DNA of 64,000 nucleotides from NCBI GenBank assembly GCA_963792125.1, contig CAWBVA010000012.1, forward strand, positions 248,001 through 312,000. The letters run 5' to 3'. The translations under genes were made by a program, and so were the position numbers. The notes beneath the pieces were generated by a model. That model worked only from the letters and a program-made list of their open reading frames with translations, was not told the DNA's origin and did not search any database. Below are positions 1-8,312 of the stretch, piece after piece. This DNA is from Methanocella_A sp963792125. Its GTDB lineage: Archaea > Halobacteriota > Methanocellia > Methanocellales > Methanocellaceae. The first letter of the stretch is position 1. Each line of letters starts with the position of its first letter.

Positions 1-81
1 GTAGTAAACGATATTAAGAACTGCCATCAACTAGATGGCTTTAATATAGCAAACATTTATATATTAATAAATAAATGAGTA

Positions 82-92
82 AATTGTTATAT
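82..92 (+). promoter_or_regulatory. Putative TATA box for the first two genes
   Basis: An A/T-rich TTATATAAT-type element lies about 40 bases before the ATG at 133, in a strongly A+T-rich leader. The spacing allows a transcription start near 110-118 and a short leader. It was read by eye only. Confidence 0.35.
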
Positions 93-132
93 AATTTCAG
101 CTACCGTAGCATGAGTTATAATAGATTGACAC

Positions 133-468
133 ATGGCCTGGATTAAACAACATGTCTTTGCATTGTTCATTAAAAAGATAGAGGGTATTACAATCGAGGA
201 TTATAGCGTTTCTATCACGGTAGACATCGAAGATTGGTACCATATACCTCCTGTCTGTGGATATTCGTTTTCTGTAAATAAAGACACGGAAGATTTTTTT
301 AACGAATGGACCGGCAGGTACGATTATCTGACAGGGCCGACCCGGAGGGTTCTGGGCATACTGGATGATCAAGGGGGACGTGGTGGAAAAAGAATAATTC
401 ACGTTTTAGAATCCCTGGGGAAGTTTAAAAAGAACAATTTACATGAAGCATCGATGGCGTCATTATGA
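133..468 (+). pseudogene. Truncated polysaccharide deacetylase (NodB-type) remnant
   Basis: The 111-residue product opens like a NodB-fold polysaccharide deacetylase of exopolysaccharide loci: residues about 26-37 read YSVSITVDIEDW, the strand that carries the first metal-binding Asp, followed by an EWTGRYDYLTGPTRRVLGIL-like helix. Intact members run to about 270-300 residues with downstream HxxxH and catalytic motifs. Here the reading frame passes about residue 75 into unrelated sequence and stops, so the catalytic core is missing. The last four bases overlap the ATG of the FemAB-like gene (ATGA), so translation of the pair would still be coupled. An internal deletion that joined the N-terminus to the former 3' end would explain the arrangement. 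Family call from motif only. Confidence 0.55.
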
Positions 469-1499
469 AAATCGAGATACGGGCCCTGGAAAAAAACGAT
501 GAAAGCGAATGGGACAGATATGTCCGGGAACACTCATGTGCCACCTTTTACCACCAGATCGGATGGAAACGGGTCATCGAAGAAACCTACGGCCATAAGC
601 CGATGTACCTCCTGGCGAGGGATAGCGGAGATAAGATATGCGGCGTGTTCCCTTCATTTATCATCAAGACGCCGGTGAGTAAGCGCATTGTGTCGTTACC
701 ATTCGCCCCATATGGCGACGTATGCAGCAATGATGCTGTGACGGAAAAGGCTTTACTGGACGCTGCAGTGTCCACCAGCAGAAAGCTGGGCATCAACAAT
801 CTGGAGTTGAGAAGCCTCGGGGCTGCGGTTTCCTGTAAAGGGTTCAGGCAAATGGACGGCTATTATTCTACCTTTATCCTTAATCTAAGCGGTGGTCTGG
901 ACATGGTGGAGAAAAACATGAGCAAAAATGTGAGGAGAGGGATAAAGAAGAGTGCGGCCAGCAATTTAAGCTTCAGGGTGACCAAAGGCGAGGACGCAGC
1001 CATTAACTTTTTTGGCGCGTACAGGATCACCATGAGCAGGCTGGGCACACCTCCGCACGGGCTGGCGTTCTTTAGAAAAATCCAGGAGCAGTTCCCCGAA
1101 GATGTATACATTTCCGAGGCACTGTATGAAGGTAAAACGATTGCATCGCTGTTTATGATGAGGTTCGGCCCGATGCTGACGTCTGGCTATAGCACGTCCT
1201 TGCAGCAGTATTTCAAACTATCGCCGAATAACTACATCTACTGGAACTCAATACGATTTGCTTATGAGAACGGAATGAAGTATTTTGATTTCGGGAGAAG
1301 TCCGATAGGTTCGGGGGTGTACCAGTTTAAAAACGCCTGGGGTGCGGGCAACGTCCCGCTGGTCTACAGCTACCACCCGGAAAAAAAGATGGCGCCTGTA
1401 CCACAAGCCCGTTACGGGACGTTCGCCCGGCTGTGGAAACACATACCGCTCGGAATGACCGATGTGCTGGGTCCGAGGGTCCGGAAATTTATTGCGTGA
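465..1499 (+). CDS. FemAB/GNAT-type transferase of the exopolysaccharide-locus (XrtA-associated-like) group
   Basis: A 344-residue protein of the double-GNAT FemAB superfamily. Visible hallmarks are FYHQIGW near residue 29, a basic SKNVRRGIKKS segment near residue 150, and the C-terminal YFDFGRSPIGSGVYQFKNAWG-like block (about 272-291), typical of FemAB-related proteins next to polysaccharide deacetylases in sortase-like exopolysaccharide loci. FemAB enzymes transfer amino acids from aminoacyl-tRNA to cell-wall precursors. An archaeon has no murein, so the acceptor is unknown and is probably a surface glycan or lipid-linked sugar. It starts inside the stop of the deacetylase remnant and overlaps the DUF354 gene tail to tail by 11 bases. 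It is distant from the other FemAB-like genes downstream. Confidence 0.75.
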   Translation: MKIEIRALEKNDESEWDRYVREHSCATFYHQIGWKRVIEETYGHKPMYLLARDSGDKICGVFPSFIIKTPVSKRIVSLPFAPYGDVCSNDAVTEKALLDAAVSTSRKLGINNLELRSLGAAVSCKGFRQMDGYYSTFILNLSGGLDMVEKNMSKNVRRGIKKSAASNLSFRVTKGEDAAINFFGAYRITMSRLGTPPHGLAFFRKIQEQFPEDVYISEALYEGKTIASLFMMRFGPMLTSGYSTSLQQYFKLSPNNYIYWNSIRFAYENGMKYFDFGRSPIGSGVYQFKNAWGAGNVPLVYSYHPEKKMAPVPQARYGTFARLWKHIPLGMTDVLGPRVRKFIA

Positions 1500-2637
1500 C
1501 CGTGATCGGCATAGTCTTTTTACCTGATCCGAAGCGATGCTGGAGGGCAGGGTTGTCTTTTATTTCCCGGTAGCTGTCGGGGTAGTTTTCAGTAAACCAG
1601 ACCAGGAATGAAGTAACATCAATCTTATCTCTTATGAACTTCTCACGTTTTCCCATCCACTCCTTTTTCGACTTCCGGGGGTCCGATAAAATTTCGTCCA
1701 CTTTTTCCAGTAATTTCTCTTCTTCGTGGAATGTATAGACCAAACCATATTGGTCCTGAAGCTCGGACATGATTCCGTTGATCTCAGTGACCCCATACGC
1801 CCTGTCACCGTCCCTTAACCGCTCAAAATGAAGTGACGGGACTCCCAGGATTGCCGCTTCGTTTGCGCTTGAAGACCCCTCGCCTATATAAAGCTTTGAG
1901 TAGTAAAGGAGGCTCTGGAACTTATCCGGACTTAGCTTGTGCTGGTATTTCTTCAGGCTGCTATCAAGTGACACCTCGGATGATATACAGATCTCTCCCT
2001 CTTTCCTCAGCCGGTCAATCAGCATTGGTATGTACTCGCTGCCGAACTTCTCGCTTCTCGCATCATGGGTAGCGTGAAAAGCCGCAAACCTGACTGAAAA
2101 GATGTTGTCCCTTTCCGAAAGTCCAAGGTCGGGCAGCACCGACGGGTCCGGCTTAAAATAGCCGGGGTGCAAGTAAGCCAGTTCTTTACACCCGTCAAAC
2201 CTCACCTGCTTATTGCCCAGGTCATTTTTAAAACAGGCAGGGGTAAGGATGACATCCGTGGTCGGGTACGCGATTGCGTTCGTCATGCCCGCATGTTCCG
2301 TGTCGGTCACGCCAATGTGAGGCTTCTTAAAAATACGGCTTACCGGACCGGAGATCTCCGACACGGTGCTGATAAAAAGGTCCGGGCGGAATTCGCTGGC
2401 CAGCTTGAACATTCTTATCTGGCCATTGATCAACATCGCCGATTTTTTCAACAGGCTTCCCCCGGTGTTGTTATAAAGGACATCGTAACCGAAGCCATAG
2501 GATTTTAAAAGGTCGAGGGTAACCTCTTTGTTCGCGGCCGCGATTCTAACCGAATGTCCCTTCCGCTCAAGCTGCCAGATCATGTTTTTGAACAGGTGAA
2601 CTTGTGCAGGATGCGCAATTTCAACAATGATTCGCAA
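1489..2637 (-). CDS. DUF354 family protein (glycosyltransferase-B-like fold)
   Basis: The product is 382 residues when read from a TTG at 2637, giving LRIIVEIAHPAQVHLFKNM, the usual N-terminus of DUF354 proteins. A GGAAGTG ribosome site lies about 7 bases upstream. The open frame extends further, but the upstream part is A+T-rich and unlike the family. Later blocks (DLFISTVSEISGPVSRIF; IGVTDTEHAGMTNAIAYP; GEGSSSANEAAILGVPSLHF) match the C-terminal Rossmann half, where UDP-GlcNAc 2-epimerase-like and GT-B enzymes bind nucleotide sugar. DUF354 genes commonly sit in surface-polysaccharide loci, as here. The exact reaction is unknown. Confidence 0.75.
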   Translation of the reverse strand: MRIIVEIAHPAQVHLFKNMIWQLERKGHSVRIAAANKEVTLDLLKSYGFGYDVLYNNTGGSLLKKSAMLINGQIRMFKLASEFRPDLFISTVSEISGPVSRIFKKPHIGVTDTEHAGMTNAIAYPTTDVILTPACFKNDLGNKQVRFDGCKELAYLHPGYFKPDPSVLPDLGLSERDNIFSVRFAAFHATHDARSEKFGSEYIPMLIDRLRKEGEICISSEVSLDSSLKKYQHKLSPDKFQSLLYYSKLYIGEGSSSANEAAILGVPSLHFERLRDGDRAYGVTEINGIMSELQDQYGLVYTFHEEEKLLEKVDEILSDPRKSKKEWMGKREKFIRDKIDVTSFLVWFTENYPDSYREIKDNPALQHRFGSGKKTMPITVTQ

Positions 2638-2722
2638 TGTATACACTTCCAGGATATTATATTTACTATCATATATTTTATAATTTATCGCTATCTTGCT
2701 CAATAAAGGGTTGCTGACCGGG

Positions 2723-3757
2723 TCATCGCCCGCTGTGTTTTAACGCAGTCGTAATAGTCAGCTTCTTCCGGACAAAGTTCATGTAGAACCACTCCCCCAG
2801 GTGTCCGATCGCATCATACCTGGAAACTGAAAAGTACATGCTCAGGGACGGATTGAATTTTGACTGGTAGTTGCGAATGCGCTTGGTGTTCGCCCCCACT
2901 ATCTCGAACTGCCTGTATCCGTCTTTTTTGGCCTTTTTTATCAGTTCCCAGGTGGAATATTCCTGGTTACCGTGGTATTTTTCTTCTATCCTCGACGCTC
3001 CAAAGAGTAATTTGAAGTTATCCTTGTATGCATATACGCCCTCAATATCGATGACTTCGCCGTCCCTTTCCAGAAAATACATGGTGATGTTTTCCGGAAA
3101 TTTCTTCATGATCTCTTCCAGATATCTCTGCGGTAAAAGGGGCAGATTCAAGCCTTGGTCGCCGTAGAGCTTTTTCGACTGATCATAGTATGTCCCGAGG
3201 TCACGGGATTCGGTCAACGTGGCGTTCACCCGGTTGAACTTCCGGATCCGCTCTCTGCAGTCCTTCCCGAATCCCCCCAGTATCTCATTCTCTGGCCGTT
3301 CAAGGTTAATCGTATAGCTAAATAGCGACTCTATCCCGTATCCGCCCCATTTGAACGACCTCAGGTCCAGTATGCCAGGAGACATCGTAAAAATCGAACA
3401 GTTAGGCGATATTTTCTTTAGCTCAAGGCGGGTTTCCTCGACGATCGTATTCAAGTAGCTTTCTTTCTTCCGCTGCTTGAGAGTATCGTAATCCGGGCTC
3501 AGCACCATGCCAAGATAAGGGATGGCAGTCTGTGGCGGCGGGGAAAACAACAGCTTTAACCCGCGGTAATGCCTGAGAAACATCGGGAACAGGCAAATGA
3601 GGGTATTCCCCTCGTATATGCCATAGGGAAGCAACTTATAACCTGAATGTTTCTCTATGATTTTCAGGAAGTCCCATCGGTGGAATAACAGGCCATATCG
3701 GCTGGCCTCAACAAACTCGTCCCATATATCTTTATCTTTTATTAGTTCAATAGCCAT
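2723..3757 (-). CDS. FemAB/GNAT-like transferase, island paralogue 1
   Basis: A 344-residue member of the lineage-specific FemAB-like family that fills this island. It has the shared N-terminal block (YGLLFHRWDFLKIIEKHSGY, about residues 21-40), the SPPP...IPYLGMVLSP segment near 73-89, and the C-terminal RNYQSKFNPSLSMYFSVSR block near 310. The double GNAT fold suggests an acyl or aminoacyl transferase; donor and acceptor are unknown. ATG 3757 is preceded by AGGTGT at good spacing. It lies 31 bases downstream of paralogue 2 on the same strand, so the two probably share a transcript. Confidence 0.75.
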   Translation of the reverse strand: MAIELIKDKDIWDEFVEASRYGLLFHRWDFLKIIEKHSGYKLLPYGIYEGNTLICLFPMFLRHYRGLKLLFSPPPQTAIPYLGMVLSPDYDTLKQRKKESYLNTIVEETRLELKKISPNCSIFTMSPGILDLRSFKWGGYGIESLFSYTINLERPENEILGGFGKDCRERIRKFNRVNATLTESRDLGTYYDQSKKLYGDQGLNLPLLPQRYLEEIMKKFPENITMYFLERDGEVIDIEGVYAYKDNFKLLFGASRIEEKYHGNQEYSTWELIKKAKKDGYRQFEIVGANTKRIRNYQSKFNPSLSMYFSVSRYDAIGHLGEWFYMNFVRKKLTITTALKHSGR

Positions 3758-3788
3758 AACACTGACACCTGAACTGCGACTGCGATAA

Positions 3789-4796
3789 TCATATGCTGAA
3801 CCATTTCGTTTTCAGTAAACTGTTAGAGGCAAGCTCCGCCAGTTTACCTTTTGTATCGTTTTTATGCAGGTAAAAGAAATATTCCAGCCCGGGGTTAAGC
3901 TTTGATTTCAAGGAGCATAGCCGCTTCACGTTGGCGTCCTGTATCTCCATCTCTTTAAAGCCCCTGGCCTTTTTTTCCTTTATTAGTTCCCAGATGAGAT
4001 ATTCCAGAGCAGGCGCGTTTTTATCCAGGCTGACAGCGCCGATCCAGCAGGTAAGCCTCCCCTTGTATTCATAACTGACCAGGCATTCAGCAACGCTGTC
4101 CGAGTCGTATAAGGCATACATCTTCACGTTATCTGGAAAGGCGGATAATATGTCCAGGAGATAGGGCTGGCCGGGGAGCATTGCACTTAAGCCCTGCTGG
4201 CCATACTTTTTTTTCAGTGCACGATACAGGATATCTACATCTGTAATCTCTTTCAAAACCAGATTCTGTTTTGCCGCCCTTCCGATCTCCACTTTACATT
4301 CCTCATCAAAACTTTCCAGCAACTCTTCCAGTGGCTTTTCCATATCGATGACGTAGGTAAAGTTAATCTCCGCCTTATAGCCGTCCCATATGAATTCCCT
4401 CACATCAGAAAAATCAGGGGGCAAAGAGAAGGCTATATGGTTCGGCGCGACTTTTTTAAGCTCTTCTATGATGTCTTTAGCGATAATCTCCAGGTAGTTC
4501 TCCTTTTTACGCTGCCTGAACTCCAGGTATGAAGGGCTGATGACAAAACCCATGAAAGGAATGCCGGCCTCTGCCGGAGGCGACAATATTGCTGTTACGC
4601 CGTTTTTATCCCGATAGAAGAGGGGAAATATGCACATGAGCTCATTTCCCTTATAAATACCATAGGTAAACAGCTTACAGCCCGAGTGTTTTTCGACGAT
4701 CTTCAGGAATTCCCATCGATGGAACAGCTGTCCATACGGGCTGACCTCGACAAAATGGTTCCATGCATCTTTATTATCTATAAGCTCAAGTGACAT
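3789..4796 (-). CDS. FemAB/GNAT-like transferase, island paralogue 2
   Basis: A 335-residue paralogue. ATG 4796 gives MSLELIDNKDAWNHFVEVS, which lines up with the starts of all other copies. The frame runs on upstream to 4862, but that extension is A+T-rich and has no counterpart in the family. The shared blocks YGQLFHRWEFLKIVEKHSG, LSPPAEAGIPFMGFVISP and SLKSKLNPGLEYFFYLHKND are present. It is the likely first gene of a two-gene unit with paralogue 1. The region upstream to 4960 is A+T-rich and holds divergent promoters for this gene and for the SGNH gene. Confidence 0.72.
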   Translation of the reverse strand: MSLELIDNKDAWNHFVEVSPYGQLFHRWEFLKIVEKHSGCKLFTYGIYKGNELMCIFPLFYRDKNGVTAILSPPAEAGIPFMGFVISPSYLEFRQRKKENYLEIIAKDIIEELKKVAPNHIAFSLPPDFSDVREFIWDGYKAEINFTYVIDMEKPLEELLESFDEECKVEIGRAAKQNLVLKEITDVDILYRALKKKYGQQGLSAMLPGQPYLLDILSAFPDNVKMYALYDSDSVAECLVSYEYKGRLTCWIGAVSLDKNAPALEYLIWELIKEKKARGFKEMEIQDANVKRLCSLKSKLNPGLEYFFYLHKNDTKGKLAELASNSLLKTKWFSI

Positions 4797-4960
4797 TAGG
4801 CCCAATATTAATAAAGTTATTAATATATTTAAAGTTGTTGTCCAGTAACCGGTAGTTTCCACAGATTGTTTTATCTAAAAGATTAACACCAGGCCGTCAG
4901 AAAATTAATATAATTGATAATATAATCAATGATTAGTGAGTAATAGCTGGAGACATCAGC

Positions 4961-5809
4961 ATGGATTATGAGAGAGGTTTTTTATCAAGGTTCATGCACA
5001 ACGTCCCTGTGGCGCTGGAGGTAGTAAAGGAAAAAGGTTTGCCATACCTGATAAATTTCGAGGTCAGGACAGAAACGGATACGTTTTTCTTACATATGAA
5101 CCATGTCTACTCAAAGTTATATTCGAAGATATTAAACAGGCCATTGGTCCACGTAATTGGAAACAGCCACACAATGGCCTTTAAAAAGAACAGGTCGTTC
5201 ATCGTTCATAACATCGGTCCGGCAACAGCCTATAACCTGATTAATAAAAATAGCTCGGTCAGGTCGAATGAAAAGCTCTTCAGGATTATCGATAAAATAG
5301 TCTGGAGAAGGGACTTAGTGATCCTGGTATTCGGCGAGATCGATTGCAGGGTACATTTCTACAACCAGCATAAAAAGAGCGGGGGCAAGACCTCCATAGA
5401 TACGCTAATGGATATGACGTTAGCGAACTACGGCGAGGTATTGCGACAGCTGAAAGACATGGGCATCAATTTTATCGTCTACGGCGTACTCCCGGCCACG
5501 AGGGAAATCTACAGGTTCCCGCCATATGCGACAAAAAGGATGAGGGAGGAGGAATTTAACAATTTTAAGAACAGTTATAACTACTTAGCTTCACCGGAGG
5601 AGAGGGTGAGAATAAGCCAGGATTTCAACGATAAGCTAAAAAAGTTTTGCGAAGATGCCGGATATAGATACATAGACATTTATTCACTGGTAGTCAATGA
5701 CGAAGGATTTATCAAAGATGAATTTGTTGCGGATGAAATCCACGTCAACGGTAAAATCATGCCGTTCGTCAAAGAGAAACTGATTAATGATTTCCACGTA
5801 AAGATATAG
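4961..5809 (+). CDS. SGNH/GDSL-fold hydrolase-like protein (putative glycan O-acyl esterase)
   Basis: A 282-residue protein with SGNH signatures in order: block I HVIGNSHTMAF with Ser69 as nucleophile, a GEIDCRVHF segment at the block III position, and DEIHVNG near 258-264, which supplies the Asp-x-x-His pair. Block I has Asn in place of the usual Asp of GDSH. No signal peptide or membrane segment is seen, so it may act in the cytoplasm on lipid-linked precursors. In polysaccharide loci such proteins often remove or add O-acetyl groups, and the neighbours favour that role here. Substrate not determinable. Confidence 0.65.
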   Translation: MDYERGFLSRFMHNVPVALEVVKEKGLPYLINFEVRTETDTFFLHMNHVYSKLYSKILNRPLVHVIGNSHTMAFKKNRSFIVHNIGPATAYNLINKNSSVRSNEKLFRIIDKIVWRRDLVILVFGEIDCRVHFYNQHKKSGGKTSIDTLMDMTLANYGEVLRQLKDMGINFIVYGVLPATREIYRFPPYATKRMREEEFNNFKNSYNYLASPEERVRISQDFNDKLKKFCEDAGYRYIDIYSLVVNDEGFIKDEFVADEIHVNGKIMPFVKEKLINDFHVKI

Positions 5810-5911
5810 GCAATTTTTAAGTGACAGGGATTATTGCTTTTCTTTTGTTTATTTTACAATAAAATAATGAAATAATTTTTAAAGACATTACCCAAAGCAC
5901 TGCAAGCGAAA

Positions 5912-5924
5912 GCTTTTATAATAT
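5912..5924 (+). promoter_or_regulatory. Putative TATA box of the two-gene membrane unit
   Basis: A TTTTATAATATAT element lies about 26 bases before the ATG at 5946, the spacing expected for a leaderless or near-leaderless archaeal transcript. This favours ATG 5946 over the in-frame ATG at 5925, which would fall inside or immediately after the promoter element. Confidence 0.4.
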
Positions 5925-5945
5925 ATGGTGTATTTATATAATAGT

Positions 5946-6287
5946 ATGCAAATCGATGATAACTTTGCAGCCGGTATTCCATTTGCATTAATAGTAATCT
6001 TTTTTACAATACTGTTGTTGAACTCAAGGTTTGTCCTGAAACCCGACTTTGCAATTTTAAAAATTTTTATTCCCATGTTCAACAGGGTCACGGATTTTGA
6101 CGTATTTCACAAAATTATCATGCTGGGGTTACCGCTTATCGCTTTAATCGGGGTGACTGTGCCATTAGTCGTGGGATTAGCCAACTTTTCGATCCTTGGC
6201 ATGTATCTCGCCGTGCCAATGATCACCGCGCCACTCCTGTTTAAGTTTTTTTTGAACAAAGACATCGCCGATATAAACTCCGAATGA
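5946..6287 (+). CDS. Small hydrophobic membrane protein, unknown
   Basis: The product is 113 residues from ATG 5946 (120 from ATG 5925). It has about three membrane segments: roughly 12-28, 54-74 and 78-100 in the shorter form. I do not recognise a family. It lies 15 bases upstream of the large membrane protein, which has a GGTGGT ribosome site directly after this stop, so the two are probably cotranscribed. It could be a small partner of that glycosyltransferase-like protein, for example a GtrA-like or DUF-type flippase subunit, but no motif proves this. Confidence 0.55.
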   Translation: MQIDDNFAAGIPFALIVIFFTILLLNSRFVLKPDFAILKIFIPMFNRVTDFDVFHKIIMLGLPLIALIGVTVPLVVGLANFSILGMYLAVPMITAPLLFKFFLNKDIADINSE

Positions 6288-6302
6288 GGTGGTGCTGGTA
6301 GT

Positions 6303-8024
6303 ATGCTTTTTGAACATGAAACCTTCGCCCCGGGACAAAAATCGTTTAAAATATTAATACTATCATACATAACGTTATTTACCATTTCCGTTTACTTTTT
6401 AACAAGCAGTGATCAGAGAGAGGTCCCCTATTATGTTGTCATGGCTTTGCTCGCAACGGTGGTGCTGCTTGAAATATTGCTGTACAAGGCCTCAAAGGCG
6501 CAAGTAATAATCATACTGCTACAGTTAATGTTCTTAACGTTGAACATATTGTGGGGAGTGACATTAAAATACTACTATTTTATAGGTTACACAGATGTTT
6601 TTTCTCACACAAATTTAATGGACAGCCTGATAAATACTGGACACATCACCAGTGTTTTTGATGTATACCAGCCGTTTCCACTATGGCACATCATGTGTGT
6701 TACACTACATGATTTAACTGGCTTGCAGATCGGGTTGAATAGAATTTCCTACATATATAGTGGACTTATATTTTTCTTCATTCCTCCCGCCGTATACATC
6801 CTGTCTAAAAAGTTATTTAAAAACACAAACCTGGCATTGTTATCCGCCCTCATTGTGTTATTTAACCCGATGCTCATCAACTATGGAATGTACTCAATAC
6901 CCAGATCAGCGGTCTCGTTTATTTTTATTGTGTTGTTCTTTATGCTGATGGAAAGGGCCAATAAAACAAAATATTACATTGCATTTTTTATTACATTCGC
7001 AATTATTGTTTACCATACGGCATCCATTCTATATGTGCTGGCGATTTTATTGCTGATCTACTTGCTGCACCTGGCTTTCCAGAAAAGCAGGGAAAAAATG
7101 CCTGTTACCTATAAGTACCTGGTGATCAGCATTGCCATGACATTGATCTACTGGAACTTCTTCGGGCAACAGTTAATCCAGAGATTGCTGGACAACATAA
7201 TTGTATCAGCTCCGTCCGGCAGTTTGACCAAGTCGATCTACAGCACGCCACTCAACGAGATGTTTAACTACCTCCAGTATATACCCACCATATTGTTTGT
7301 CGTGCTGGGCATCCTGATTGTGGTGAAGTTTAATGTGTTCGGTAAGTTTACTAAAGTCTTAAGTCTGGTGTCATTAATACTTATACCCATCACTTTCCCG
7401 GGCCCGCTAATGCTTATCAATAAGTTGTCCGGCAATCTTAACCTGGGAAGGTTCGAGGAATATACCCTCATCTTCATTGCCCTGATGTCAGCCGTTGGTT
7501 TTTACTGCCTGTATGTCAACACAAAAAAGGTCGCGAAAACGATGCTTGTGATACTCTTTGTCGTATGGGTGCTGCTTTCGGTTTCCAACGATTGGGTAGC
7601 GATGGACAATCCGCTGGTGAAGAGACCGTTCTATACGTTCTATTTAACCGAAGAAGAAACAAATAGCATGAGGTTGCTGTATAACACTCACGCGGGCCTT
7701 CTGCTTACGGACTATGTAACGGGAAGATACTTCGAGTCGCTGCCCAATTACCAGAACTATACTTCTTCCATCCTCAAGGTATATAATAATGATAACCAGA
7801 CGAGATTCGTAACACGTGGCGGGAAGGACATGTTACTGATTAGAGATGGGGAACTGAACAAGCGGCCATTGCAATTGTACACATCCCGGGATGGCAAGTT
7901 CCGGGGGTCAAATGGTTCAATCACTGGATATGACTATTACTATAAGGATAATGAAGTGTTCAGCACCCTTCCCGGGTATAGTAAGGTTTTTAGTTCAAAG
8001 TCTATTAGCGCATACTGTGAATAA
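6303..8024 (+). CDS. Polytopic membrane protein, putative GT-C-type glycosyltransferase
   Basis: A 573-residue protein with about a dozen hydrophobic segments in the first ~425 residues, then a soluble C-terminal part of ~145 residues. An acidic segment after the third or fourth helix (IGYTDVFSHTNLM, about 95-107) sits where GT-C enzymes place their catalytic Asp in the first outer loop, and a PFPLWHIMC loop follows. GT-C enzymes use dolichyl-phosphate sugars on the outer membrane face. Within a flippase, lyase and FemAB island, a role in building a surface glycan is plausible. Family membership is inferred from topology, not from a firm motif. Confidence 0.6.
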   Translation: MLFEHETFAPGQKSFKILILSYITLFTISVYFLTSSDQREVPYYVVMALLATVVLLEILLYKASKAQVIIILLQLMFLTLNILWGVTLKYYYFIGYTDVFSHTNLMDSLINTGHITSVFDVYQPFPLWHIMCVTLHDLTGLQIGLNRISYIYSGLIFFFIPPAVYILSKKLFKNTNLALLSALIVLFNPMLINYGMYSIPRSAVSFIFIVLFFMLMERANKTKYYIAFFITFAIIVYHTASILYVLAILLLIYLLHLAFQKSREKMPVTYKYLVISIAMTLIYWNFFGQQLIQRLLDNIIVSAPSGSLTKSIYSTPLNEMFNYLQYIPTILFVVLGILIVVKFNVFGKFTKVLSLVSLILIPITFPGPLMLINKLSGNLNLGRFEEYTLIFIALMSAVGFYCLYVNTKKVAKTMLVILFVVWVLLSVSNDWVAMDNPLVKRPFYTFYLTEEETNSMRLLYNTHAGLLLTDYVTGRYFESLPNYQNYTSSILKVYNNDNQTRFVTRGGKDMLLIRDGELNKRPLQLYTSRDGKFRGSNGSITGYDYYYKDNEVFSTLPGYSKVFSSKSISAYCE

Positions 8025-8299
8025 CATATGAACGCTAACTAATTTTCGCAGGGATTTTTTATCCTGGCTCTTAAGACGGCGCCAAAGTCAGTATCATTTA
8101 CGGCCGATGGGGACGGTTTCCAGCCTGTGAAAGATAATCTAATACAGACAACCTGTTCGATTTCGTCCAGGACATCACCGACCCATGACCCACCCCTTCT
8201 TTAATGTAACACCCCATACTTTCGGCCTGCACTAATATAATGATGACATTTTTATAGTATTGAATACTATTATATTATAAGCGCTTAATTTTTTAACAA
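8025..8299. other. Intergenic stretch, nothing recognised
   Basis: No plausible gene was found on either strand. The left half has mixed composition and the right half is A+T-rich; a TATA-like TTTTATAGTATTG near 8251-8263 precedes the heparinase-like gene by about 50 bases. Stops are frequent in all frames. Confidence 0.4.
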
Positions 8300-8306
8300 G
8301 GAGGAG
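8300..8306 (+). promoter_or_regulatory. Strong ribosome binding site that points to a non-AUG start
   Basis: GGAGGAG matches the 16S rRNA 3' end seen in this window and stands 6 bases before an ATA codon at 8313. No ATG, GTG or TTG exists in that frame between the upstream stop (8286-8288) and ATG 8376, which is 70 bases past the site and too far to use it. Initiation at 8313 is therefore favoured, either from AUA or because the reference base is wrong. Confidence 0.55.
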
Positions 8307-8312
8307 AATCGA

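Noticed and set aside
8130..8150. CAGCCTGTGAAAGA also found near 22299
   Set aside because: A 14-base match between two intergenic places with no further similarity; likely chance.
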